Source: Microcaldota archaeon
GTDB lineage: Archaea > Micrarchaeota > Micrarchaeia > Micrarchaeales > Micrarchaeaceae
Length of the DNA stretch: 48,024 bases
Direction of reading: 5' to 3'
Assembly: GCA_021792395.1 (NCBI GenBank)
Contig: JAJYUR010000006.1
Location: 1-48,024, forward strand
Shown here: positions 41,281-48,024 of the stretch, in pieces
Position numbering within the stretch: the first letter of the stretch is position 1
How the letters are laid out: each line of letters begins with the position of its first letter
Translations under genes and position numbers: made by a program
Notes under the pieces: model-generated
The model's input: only the letters and a program-made list of their open reading frames with translations
Databases searched by the model: none
What the model was told of the DNA's origin: nothing

Positions 41281-42321
41281 ATGCATATAGACATGGATTA
41301 TTTCTTTGCGGCATGCGAAGAAATGCGGCATCCTGAGCTTAAGGGCAAACCTATGGCGGTCGGCACATCGCGTTTCGAAGACCGGGAAAAAGGTGTAGTC
41401 CAAACATGCAATTACGAAGCACGGAAATTCGGGGTAAAGAGCGGTATGCCTACATCAATGGCATTTAAGTTGTGCAAGGAGCTCGGATACTTGCAATCTG
41501 ATGAATCATATTATGAAGACGTCTCTGGAAGGATAATGGAATACTTGAAGTCATTAGGTTACAAAATGGAGATAATGAGTATAGACGAAGCGGCATTGGA
41601 TCTAGGTAAAATGTCATACGAGGTTGCAATCGGTGTGGCAAAAGGAATAAAGGATGCGGTGCGAAAAAAGTTTGGCCTGCCCTCTACAATAGGTTTAAGC
41701 ACTGGAAAGAATCTTGCAAAGATGGCGTGTGATAAAGCGAAACCAGATGGTTTAATCATGGTTAAGGCTGATGAGATAAAAGACTTTTTAAGGGATATGG
41801 CTGTGGAAAAGATTCCTGGGGTAGGTCCAAAAACGAAGGAGAAGCTGAATCGTATGAAGCTGACAACCATAGGAGACATATCAAAATCGAACAAGATGGA
41901 CATGATAGCAGAGTTGGGCTCCTTCGGAAGCCAATTGTACAACCTTTCAAACGGTGTAGATACAAACAAAATAATTGATACAAATGTAATACTTTCAATA
42001 AGCAGGGAGCGTACAATGGATGCAAGCACCTTAGACATAAATGAAATAGAGCCGATGATAAAGAAACTCGTGGCCGAAGTTATGTCAGACGTAAGCAAAA
42101 AAGGTTATCTATTCAAAACGATAGGGGTAAAGGTAAGGTACGAAGATTTCACCGAAAAAATAAAAAGCAGGAATTTGCACCATTATACCGATTCCGAAGA
42201 AATCCTATATTCAAATTCCAGAAATCTCATATCATCTCTTTTATACGGCAAAAAAGCAAGGAAGATAGGTGTGAGGGTATCCGATTTTAACGATATTAAA
42301 AAACAGAAGAAGCTATTTTAG
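41281..42321 (+). CDS. dinB: DNA polymerase IV (Y-family, Dpo4/DinB)
   Basis: Low-fidelity translesion polymerase. The product starts at the conserved HIDMDYFFAACEE (metal-binding Asp4 and neighbours), followed by YEARKFGVKSGMPTSMA, MSIDEAALDL (second acidic cluster), SIGLS-type STIGLSTGKNLAKMA, the helix-hairpin-helix EKIPGVGPKTKEKL and a little-finger domain. No PCNA-binding tail is obvious apart from the C-terminal KKQKKLF, which could act as one. ATG 41281 begins two residues short of some relatives; GTG 41248 and TTG 41221 are in frame. It overlaps the convergent trxB by 4 nt. Confidence 0.94.
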   Translation: MHIDMDYFFAACEEMRHPELKGKPMAVGTSRFEDREKGVVQTCNYEARKFGVKSGMPTSMAFKLCKELGYLQSDESYYEDVSGRIMEYLKSLGYKMEIMSIDEAALDLGKMSYEVAIGVAKGIKDAVRKKFGLPSTIGLSTGKNLAKMACDKAKPDGLIMVKADEIKDFLRDMAVEKIPGVGPKTKEKLNRMKLTTIGDISKSNKMDMIAELGSFGSQLYNLSNGVDTNKIIDTNVILSISRERTMDASTLDINEIEPMIKKLVAEVMSDVSKKGYLFKTIGVKVRYEDFTEKIKSRNLHHYTDSEEILYSNSRNLISSLLYGKKARKIGVRVSDFNDIKKQKKLF

Positions 42322-43259
42322 GGCGCCTTGCTATAGTTCATATTCTGGAGGTATTCCCTGACCTTGAGCGCTGCCTTCACTCCGCTGCCTGCTGCGGTTG
42401 CCGCCTGCCTGTATATGTGGTCTGCATCATCTCCGGCTACAAATACACCTTCTATGTCTGTTTCAACCTCCTCCTTTGTTATAATATAACCTTTGTCATC
42501 AAGCGGCAAGCTGCCCTCTAAAAATTTGGTGTTAGGTGCGTAGCCTATGGCTACAAATATACCATCTATACCCATTTCTGTAACCTGATCGGTCTTGAGG
42601 TTTCTTATCTTTACTCCGGAGACCTTATCATCCCCTATTATTTCGTCTATGCCTGAATCCCACACAACTTTTATTTTTTGATTTGAAAGCACCCGTTCCT
42701 GCATTATCTTGCTTGCCCTGAACTGGTCTCTTCTATGGACTATTGTAACGCTGTTGACGAATTTCGTAAGGAATAGAGAATCCTCCATTGCGGTATCGCC
42801 GCCACCCACTACTATGACATTCTTATTCTTGAAGAAGGGTGCATCGCAAGTTGCGCAGCTGCTTACGCCCTTCCCTATGAACTTCTTTTCAGATTCAATC
42901 CCAAGCCATTTAGCCGATGCTCCTGTAGCCACTATCAAGGAATTTGCTTCATACTGTCCTGAATGCGTTTTTATCTTGAAAGGTCTGGAAGAGAAATCGA
43001 CTCCGATAACATCATCTGCTATAAACCTGGTCCCAAATTTTTCAGCTTGTTTCCTCATTAGGTCTATGAGCTCTGCCCCTTGCACTCCATCTGGGAATGC
43101 AGGATAATTTTCTACAGTTGTAGTTAGAAGAAGCTGGCCTCCTGCATTAACTCCAGTTATGACTAATGGCTTGAAATCCTCCCTTGCAGTATAAAGTGCT
43201 GCACTTAGTCCTGCTGGACCAGACCCGATTATTATAACGCCTTCTGCCATGAAAATCAT
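42318..43259 (-). CDS. trxB: Thioredoxin reductase
   Basis: NAD(P)H-dependent flavoenzyme. The 313-aa protein has the FAD-binding GSGPAGLSAA (12-21), the redox pair CATC (C135, C138), and the nucleotide-binding GGGDTAMEDS, followed by VAGDDADHIYRQAATAAGSG near the C-terminus. Starts at 43259 and 43250 are both ATG. It may support the 1-Cys peroxiredoxin at 35398 through a thioredoxin encoded elsewhere. Confidence 0.95.
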   Translation of the reverse strand: MIFMAEGVIIIGSGPAGLSAALYTAREDFKPLVITGVNAGGQLLLTTTVENYPAFPDGVQGAELIDLMRKQAEKFGTRFIADDVIGVDFSSRPFKIKTHSGQYEANSLIVATGASAKWLGIESEKKFIGKGVSSCATCDAPFFKNKNVIVVGGGDTAMEDSLFLTKFVNSVTIVHRRDQFRASKIMQERVLSNQKIKVVWDSGIDEIIGDDKVSGVKIRNLKTDQVTEMGIDGIFVAIGYAPNTKFLEGSLPLDDKGYIITKEEVETDIEGVFVAGDDADHIYRQAATAAGSGVKAALKVREYLQNMNYSKAP

Positions 43260-43374
43260 TAGTATTTAAGCATTGTAAATTTTAAGCTTTTACTTTCAAT
43301 AAAAGAAATGTAATAAACGTAAAGCAGATACTAGCACATATTTTATAATCTGCAGCGGATAAATAAGTGATGGC

Positions 43375-44337
43375 ATGGAATTAGACAGCAAACCTATATC
43401 TATATCCCTTGATAGGAACGAGAAGAATTCCTCCCTTGCATTCATATCCCACGCACATAGCGATCATATAGCTGCTGCAAAAAGCAAAAAGAAACCTAAG
43501 ATTATATCAAGCTTGGAGACGTGTTCGTTGATTAATGCAGTATATGGCCTTAATCCTGAACTATATGAAAGTGAAAGCTCAAACGATGGGATAAGCATGC
43601 TCGATGCAGGCCATATGCTTGGGTCTAAGCAGTTGTGCATAGATGCTGGCAACGGCAGGACTGTCTATACGGGAGATTACCAAATGCAAAGGTCTATGGT
43701 ATCAAAGCCATTGGATTATACAGACGCAGATACGTTGATAATGGATTCTACATATCCAGATCCGGATATAAAATTCGGCGATAGGGCGGAAACAGAAATG
43801 CTGTTGCAGGAATGGACAGAGAAGAGGCTAGATGAAGGCATAGTCCTTTTTGGATCGTATGCTATGGGGAAAGCCCAGGAAATAATATCAATACTTAATA
43901 AAATAGGCATAACCCCTGCAGTGAGCAGGAAGATATTCGAAGTAAACAAGGTATACGTAAAATACGGGTATAACCTAAAATCGTATCCTGCTTATGATAC
44001 GCCTGATGATACGTCGATATTCTCTGACAACTTTGTTGGCGTGATAGAAAACAATATGCTAAAACGGGTATCTGAGATGCTTTACGCATCCCACAAAAAG
44101 CATGTCTTTACTGCCGTAGCTACTGGTTTTGCAAAGGTATACAAGTTTAGCACAGACGCACAATTTGCTATAAGCGACCATGCCGATTTCAACCAGGCGA
44201 TAGAATTAGTGGAAAGAGTAAAGCCAAGGAAAATCTACACATATGGGAATAACGACGTAAAGTTCGCACATAACCTATCCAACGCAGGATATCCAGCTGC
44301 GCCCTATCCTGGGGGCAAAACGATAACAATAGAATAA
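43375..44337 (+). CDS. Metallo-beta-lactamase-fold nuclease homologue
   Basis: The 320-aa protein has the metal-binding SHAHSDH (25-31), DAGHMLGS, YTGDYQ and the late SDHADF motif, as in archaeal exonuclease/mRNA-3'-end-processing-type proteins. It is short, with no KH domains and only a reduced beta-CASP region, in contrast to FttA at 32588. Likely an RNA or DNA nuclease. The start ATG 43375 follows an AT-rich promoter gap divergent from trxB. Confidence 0.85.
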   Translation: MELDSKPISISLDRNEKNSSLAFISHAHSDHIAAAKSKKKPKIISSLETCSLINAVYGLNPELYESESSNDGISMLDAGHMLGSKQLCIDAGNGRTVYTGDYQMQRSMVSKPLDYTDADTLIMDSTYPDPDIKFGDRAETEMLLQEWTEKRLDEGIVLFGSYAMGKAQEIISILNKIGITPAVSRKIFEVNKVYVKYGYNLKSYPAYDTPDDTSIFSDNFVGVIENNMLKRVSEMLYASHKKHVFTAVATGFAKVYKFSTDAQFAISDHADFNQAIELVERVKPRKIYTYGNNDVKFAHNLSNAGYPAAPYPGGKTITIE

Positions 44338-44344
44338 TAACCTA

Positions 44345-45124
44345 TCAAATCGTTTTTCTTTCATTTAAAAGGTGCATATATACCTCTCTTATCCCGTCCT
44401 CCAAATCTACGTATTTATCCAATATGCCACTGTCCTTTGCGTACAAACTCTCCGCTTCATCGAGTATGTAATCCTTATAAGTTACCTGCAATTTTTTTCC
44501 AGATATTGATTCAACAAGCTTCAACAGTTCCAACACGGATGTAGGCCTGCCGCTTCCTACCTCATAATCTCCAGGTATAATCTCCTTGTTTGCAATCTTC
44601 TTTATTATCTTTGAAATATCATTCACATGGACAAAATCACGTTTATGGGACCCATCCCCATACACTACTACTTGTTCTCCTTCTATTGCTGCTTTGGTAA
44701 ATAAGTAGACGGCACCCTTTTTGCTAGTTGGTCCATAAATATTATAAAATTTCAATATATATGCGTCTATGTCGTAGAGTTTCCTATATAAATTAATCCA
44801 TTCTACTGCATGCTTTTTGGCCAGAGAATACGGATTAGAAGGCTCGCTTATAGAACCAGAGGTTGGAAATATTATTGGCGTTTTATCTCTCCTTGCCTTC
44901 TCCACGAATTTCATGGTCAATCCAAGCCCGTCCTGAAAATATTCGTATGGCATTTCTTTAGACTTCCTTATCAATGTCCTAGCTGCCAAATGTACTATAA
45001 GGTCATATCTTTGATCGTCAAATTTACTATCTATATCAAATCCATAAACGTCATGCTCATTTTGCAAATCAGCATAAACTACCGAACCTATAAAGCCCTT
45101 ATGTCCTGTAACCAAAATCTTCAT
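44345..45124 (-). CDS. NAD-dependent nucleotide-sugar epimerase/dehydratase
   Basis: Extended short-chain dehydrogenase acting on nucleotide sugars for surface glycans. The 259-aa product has the NAD motif GHKGFIG (7-13), HLAAR, the catalytic Tyr99-x3-Lys103 in YSLAKK with upstream TSGSIS, YNIYGP and RDFVHVNDI. It is shorter than typical UDP-glucose 4-epimerase (about 310 aa). Substrate cannot be told. Together with the carbamoyltransferase and ATP sulfurylase it suggests surface-glycan decoration. Confidence 0.9.
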   Translation of the reverse strand: MKILVTGHKGFIGSVVYADLQNEHDVYGFDIDSKFDDQRYDLIVHLAARTLIRKSKEMPYEYFQDGLGLTMKFVEKARRDKTPIIFPTSGSISEPSNPYSLAKKHAVEWINLYRKLYDIDAYILKFYNIYGPTSKKGAVYLFTKAAIEGEQVVVYGDGSHKRDFVHVNDISKIIKKIANKEIIPGDYEVGSGRPTSVLELLKLVESISGKKLQVTYKDYILDEAESLYAKDSGILDKYVDLEDGIREVYMHLLNERKTI

Positions 45125-45167
45125 GCGTTATCATCCCAAATGGTTTAGTAATGTACAAACGAAAACA

Positions 45168-45263
45168 TGGGCCTGGAGAGATTTGAACTCTCGACCTCCC
45201 GATATCTGCTTACCCTATTAAAGATATCAGTCGGGCGCTCCAACCATGCTAAGCTACAAGCCC
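45168..45263 (-). tRNA. tRNA-Ile (anticodon GAU) with intron
   Basis: On the minus strand GGGCTTG pairs with CAGGCCC (acceptor), discriminator A at 45168, no encoded CCA. The anticodon stem is CCCGA/TCGGG with GAT at 45226-45228. About 21 nt (45204-45224) interrupt the anticodon loop one base after the anticodon, the canonical archaeal position; removing it gives a 75-nt tRNA with a 7-nt loop. GATATC occurs at both splice junctions and can pair, consistent with a bulge-helix-bulge. T arm GAGAG-TTCAAAT-CTCTC. Confidence 0.93.
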
Positions 45264-45305
45264 ACTATGTTCTTATTTTTGCCAAAAGGATATAAATACA
45301 TACAA

Positions 45306-45914
45306 CTAAAGCTTAATCTCTATTATCTTTCCGTTGGGTGCGTCTTCCCTAAAAATCTGAGTCTGGAACTTGTAAAGCCTTACATTTTTCTGCTTCCAGT
45401 ATTCTTTAGGCAATCCTGCCTTTGTGCATGTCTCATCAAGTAGCCTTGCACTATCCCATTTCTGTTCAGCTGCCACTATAGGGAGCAGCAATCCACTATA
45501 ACCTCCATACTCTATCAGCGTGCCGTCCCTGCCGACTATAATTGCCTTAAGGCGTTCCTTCTCCTCGCCATCTACGATTTCTGGCTTCGAGAGTATGCTA
45601 ACCTCGATTGTTGATTCGTCTAATTCTGGCCCGGATATACGTACGAACCGCGGATCCTCAAATGCTGCTGCAAGCGAAGCCTGCACAAGGGTTTTTTTTA
45701 GCGGTTCTTTAGATTTTATAAATCCTACGCATCCCCTAAGTGCTTTTGTCGGGTAGTGCTCTATTGTGACAAATACGCCAGTCTTCTCGTCAAATTCGCT
45801 TATGCTGCCCTCGACAATATCTGGTTTGAACCTTGGGCTTTTTATAGAAAGCTCTATAGCTGCTCTAGCTGCATTTACTAGTTTTCTGCCCTCCTGCAGC
45901 GTGTAGATATGCAT
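45306..45914 (-). CDS. AMMECR1 family protein (AmmeMemoRadiSam system protein A)
   Basis: Conserved archaeal/eukaryal family of unresolved activity, genetically linked to Memo and a radical SAM protein. The 202-aa product has the signature LRGCVGFI (about 77-84) after VTIEHYPTKA, then SLAAAFEDPRF, STIEVSILSKPE, IVGRDGTLIEYGGYSGLLLP and VAAEQKWD. Normal length. Memo is 4 kb away on the same strand; the radical SAM member is not in the window. Confidence 0.94.
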   Translation of the reverse strand: MHIYTLQEGRKLVNAARAAIELSIKSPRFKPDIVEGSISEFDEKTGVFVTIEHYPTKALRGCVGFIKSKEPLKKTLVQASLAAAFEDPRFVRISGPELDESTIEVSILSKPEIVDGEEKERLKAIIVGRDGTLIEYGGYSGLLLPIVAAEQKWDSARLLDETCTKAGLPKEYWKQKNVRLYKFQTQIFREDAPNGKIIEIKL

Positions 45915-46023
45915 AATATAATTGTTTAGATTAATTATTTAGTATATTAGTTTGACAATAACTTATTCCACTCATAAATAGCGCAGGGTTTCCGGCTCAC
46001 GGCGTCAAGGACAAGGTGATCGT

Positions 46024-46452
46024 TTGAAGAAAATTACAATATATACCGATGGAGCGGCAAGAGGAAATCCCGGAGAAAGTGCATCCGGGTATATCATATA
46101 TGGTGATGGGGAAGAAATATTAAAAAAGCACGAAGAATACAACGGGATAAAGACTAACAATTATGCAGAATATAATGCCATAATGCTTGCACTGGATTGG
46201 TGCCTTAAAAATATGGGCGACCCAAAAGAATTGGACATTACCTTATATTCAGACAGTCAGTTGGTTGTGAAGCAATTGAATGGCATATACAAGGTAAAAT
46301 CTCCAGATATGATTGAACTAAATGATAGGACGAAGATGATGATAAAAAACCTTGGATCATTCAAGATAATAAACGTACCAAGGGAAAACAACGGCATCGC
46401 CACTGTAGACGCTGCATTGAACCATTTTCTCGATAGGCGTAAAAAACAGTGA
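46024..46452 (+). CDS. rnhA: Ribonuclease HI
   Basis: Cleaves RNA in RNA-DNA hybrids. The 142-aa protein has the acidic triad Asp9 (YTDGAARGNPG), Glu49 (NNYAEYNA) and Asp77 (LYSDSQLVVKQL), with a C-terminal Asp in TVDAAL. The start is TTG at 46024, fixed by an excellent ribosome binding site AAGGTGATC (46014-46022) just upstream. The basic-protrusion-less short form is typical of archaeal RNase HI. Confidence 0.93.
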   Translation: MKKITIYTDGAARGNPGESASGYIIYGDGEEILKKHEEYNGIKTNNYAEYNAIMLALDWCLKNMGDPKELDITLYSDSQLVVKQLNGIYKVKSPDMIELNDRTKMMIKNLGSFKIINVPRENNGIATVDAALNHFLDRRKKQ

Positions 46453-46469
46453 ATATATAAACTAATAAT

Positions 46470-46481
46470 CTATAAATATTT
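46470..46481 (+). promoter_or_regulatory. TATA box of the TPR-AAA gene
   Basis: TATAAATATT (46471-46480) is centred about 24 nt before the in-frame TTG at 46498, so translation may start at the first base of a leaderless transcript. Confidence 0.45.
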
Positions 46482-46497
46482 AATTTGTGCAATCAAA

Positions 46498-48024
46498 TTG
46501 CATCTAAGTGATTTATTGTCAGATGAAGCAGTACAGCCAAATGAAAGCTCGCCCCAAGTGGACTTAAATGCTAAAGACCATTGGAAGAAGGGCAACAGCA
46601 TGTTCGAGGCTAGCAAATTTGATGATGCAATAAAGGAATTTGACGAAGCAATCAGCATAGACCCAAAATATGCAGACGCTTATTTTAATAAGGCACTTAC
46701 AGAGCGCATAATGCGCAACTATGATGCTGCAAAAGCAGACCTGGAAAAAGTCATGGAATTGCAGCCAAGCAGCCCTGATGCACCGCTATTATTCGGTGAT
46801 ATATTAGAATCTAGCAATGATCTACTCGGGGCAAGGTTCTGGTATGAAAAATCTCTTAAAATTGACGCAGGATATTCGGAAGCAAAGAACAGGCTTGAGC
46901 ATCTTGATTCACTCATACACATGGACTATGGAAGCACACAGAAAGAGAAACAAGTATCAACAAATAGTCCAACAAGCAAGAATGAGAATACTGAATTGAT
47001 AGAAGAAGGTCAGATAAAGAGGGTGAAATTCTACAAGTCCAACGTAAAATTTGACAGCGTAATGGGTCTGGAAAAGGTAAAAAAATATCTGCACGACAAT
47101 GTGATACTTGCGATGCAGCACCCCGAACTATTTAAGAAATATGGCAAGAAGCTCGGCCTTGGACTTATACTATACGGGCCTCCTGGAAACGGAAAGACCC
47201 ATATTGTAAATGCAATAGCCGGAGAGGCAGGAGCAAATGTGATAATAGCCCAGATAAACCAGATAGTTGACATGTATACAGGAAATACTGAAAAGAACCT
47301 TAAGCAGATATTCGTGCAGGCAAGAGAAAACCTGCCATGCATAATATTTTTCGATGAACTGGATGCCCTTGGGGTCAAAAGGGGTGGTGGGCAAGAAGGA
47401 GGAGAAAGTTCAGCCCTAAGACTGGCAGTGAACGAATTCCTTACCCAGATGAGCGGAGTCGAAAAGAACCCGGACGGGCTTTTTGTGATAGGTGCAACTA
47501 ACCATCCATGGGACATAGACCCTGCGCTCAAGAGGAGCGGGAGATTCGGGGACAGCGTTTACCTGATGCCTCCAAAATATAAGGATAGGAAAAAGCTATT
47601 TGAATTTTATACTAGGGATAAGCCAAAATCGCATATAAACTTCGGAAGGCTAGCACGGGCAACTATAGGATTTTCAGCTGCTGATATAGAACGGATATGT
47701 GATAAAGCTGCAATGCTGCCATTGTTACACGAATACGAGCACAAGAGCGGAAGAAGCATGACAATGAAAGATATGTTAAAAGTATTGAAGGATAAGGATA
47801 CGAGCGGGAGTTCTTTAGATGAATGGTATTCAATGGTGAAAAAGGACGTCATAAGCAAGACAGAAACTCAGACCGTGGATGGAAAGAAGCAAGAGATAGT
47901 GAAAGAAGGCAAGCTTGACCCCCAGGAGAAAATCCTTTACAAGGCTATGATAAAAGATATTAAAAAGAATACAAGTCCTATGAATATTAGGATCAGGCGT
48001 TTCATGAGATGGTTTGCACTGCAC
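46498..48024 (+). CDS. TPR-AAA+ ATPase (3' end outside window)
   Basis: The frame is open from the RNase HI stop to the right edge. The N-terminal part (about 25-140) has TPR-like repeats (WKKGNSMFEASKFDDAIKEF; AYFNKALTE...). Residues ~180-430 form a Cdc48/Vps4-type AAA module: Walker A GPPGNGKT (227-234), Walker B FFDELDAL (D286, E287), the sensor GATNHPWDIDPALKRSGRFG, and a lid (FSAADIERICDKA). TTG 46498 is placed by the TATA box; TTG 46516 and GTG 46558 are alternatives. TPR suggests it recruits protein partners for remodelling. A long open frame on the opposite strand here is a shadow. Confidence 0.85.
   Translation, partial: MHLSDLLSDEAVQPNESSPQVDLNAKDHWKKGNSMFEASKFDDAIKEFDEAISIDPKYADAYFNKALTERIMRNYDAAKADLEKVMELQPSSPDAPLLFGDILESSNDLLGARFWYEKSLKIDAGYSEAKNRLEHLDSLIHMDYGSTQKEKQVSTNSPTSKNENTELIEEGQIKRVKFYKSNVKFDSVMGLEKVKKYLHDNVILAMQHPELFKKYGKKLGLGLILYGPPGNGKTHIVNAIAGEAGANVIIAQINQIVDMYTGNTEKNLKQIFVQARENLPCIIFFDELDALGVKRGGGQEGGESSALRLAVNEFLTQMSGVEKNPDGLFVIGATNHPWDIDPALKRSGRFGDSVYLMPPKYKDRKKLFEFYTRDKPKSHINFGRLARATIGFSAADIERICDKAAMLPLLHEYEHKSGRSMTMKDMLKVLKDKDTSGSSLDEWYSMVKKDVISKTETQTVDGKKQEIVKEGKLDPQEKILYKAMIKDIKKNTSPMNIRIRRFMRWFALH

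Noticed and set aside
46470-47858. Minus-strand open frames opposite the TPR-AAA gene
   Set aside because: The plus strand carries clear Walker A, Walker B and sensor motifs in one open frame; the others are shadows.
1-48024. CRISPR array, rRNA genes or insertion sequence with terminal inverted repeats
   Set aside because: No regularly spaced repeats, no rRNA motifs and no transposase catalytic domain were seen. The only transposase-like segment is the N-terminus of the Lrp-like protein.

Overview
The window reads as archaeal chromosome: aRF1, TFB, a TBP-family protein, Rpo4, eL21, eS1, uS15, PheS/PheT, a proteasome beta subunit, FttA/aCPSF1, a Y-family polymerase and class III signal-peptide pilin are all present, with TATA boxes about 25 nt before starts and Shine-Dalgarno sites of the GGTGAT type. 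Compact gene packing, several small or half-size proteins, heavy use of AUA/AGG codons, a tetraether-synthase-like radical SAM enzyme and an acid-type mevalonate gene pair suggest a small-genome acidophile-associated lineage (DPANN, ARMAN/Micrarchaeota-like). That placement is inference; a Thermoplasmatota relative cannot be excluded from the sequence alone.

Layout. 1-3.8 kb: a gene fragment at the left edge, then aRF1, SerRS and a membrane protein on the minus strand. 3.9-5.5 kb: tRNA-Leu(UAG) followed by an AbiEi/AbiEii toxin-antitoxin pair and an orphan copy of the tRNA 3' end, which looks like a minimal integrated island. 5.5-10.7 kb: two small proteins, a candidate structured RNA, a tandem Lrp-type regulator with a transposase-like N-terminus, and the Tes-like radical SAM gene with a partner. 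10.7-14.7 kb: PheT, PheS and a membrane protein on the minus strand. 14.9-22.9 kb: TRAM protein, ValRS, uS15, eS1, two half-size EamA transporters, a small membrane protein, topoisomerase I and TrmI. 23-27.8 kb: MFS transporter, a one-repeat TBP, eL21 coupled to a GHMP/diphosphomevalonate-decarboxylase homologue and a P-loop kinase, DUF655 and Rpo4. 27.9-34.6 kb: MoxR ATPase, pilin, TFB with an AT-hook extension, a second TRAM protein, proteasome beta and FttA. 34.6-41.2 kb: an internally duplicated protein, peroxiredoxin, ribbon-helix-helix protein, CysD/CysN ATP sulfurylase, a NodU-type carbamoyltransferase and Memo. 41.2-48 kb: DinB, thioredoxin reductase, a metallo-beta-lactamase nuclease homologue, a sugar-nucleotide epimerase, intron-containing tRNA-Ile, AMMECR1, RNase HI and a TPR-AAA ATPase that runs off the right edge.

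The most interesting signals are: (1) a TBP reduced to one saddle repeat, 5 kb from a TFB that carries an N-terminal AT-hook, which together suggest altered basal promoter recognition; (2) the AbiE cassette bounded by 25/26-bp direct repeats of a tRNA 3' end with no integrase inside; (3) a GHMP enzyme lacking the expected catalytic Asp and Lys, paired with a P-loop kinase whose start codon appears non-canonical, as expected for a Thermoplasma-like mevalonate-3-phosphate route; (4) a promoter-led, inverted-repeat-closed G-rich RNA candidate; and (5) an Lrp-like protein fused to a transposase-like domain.
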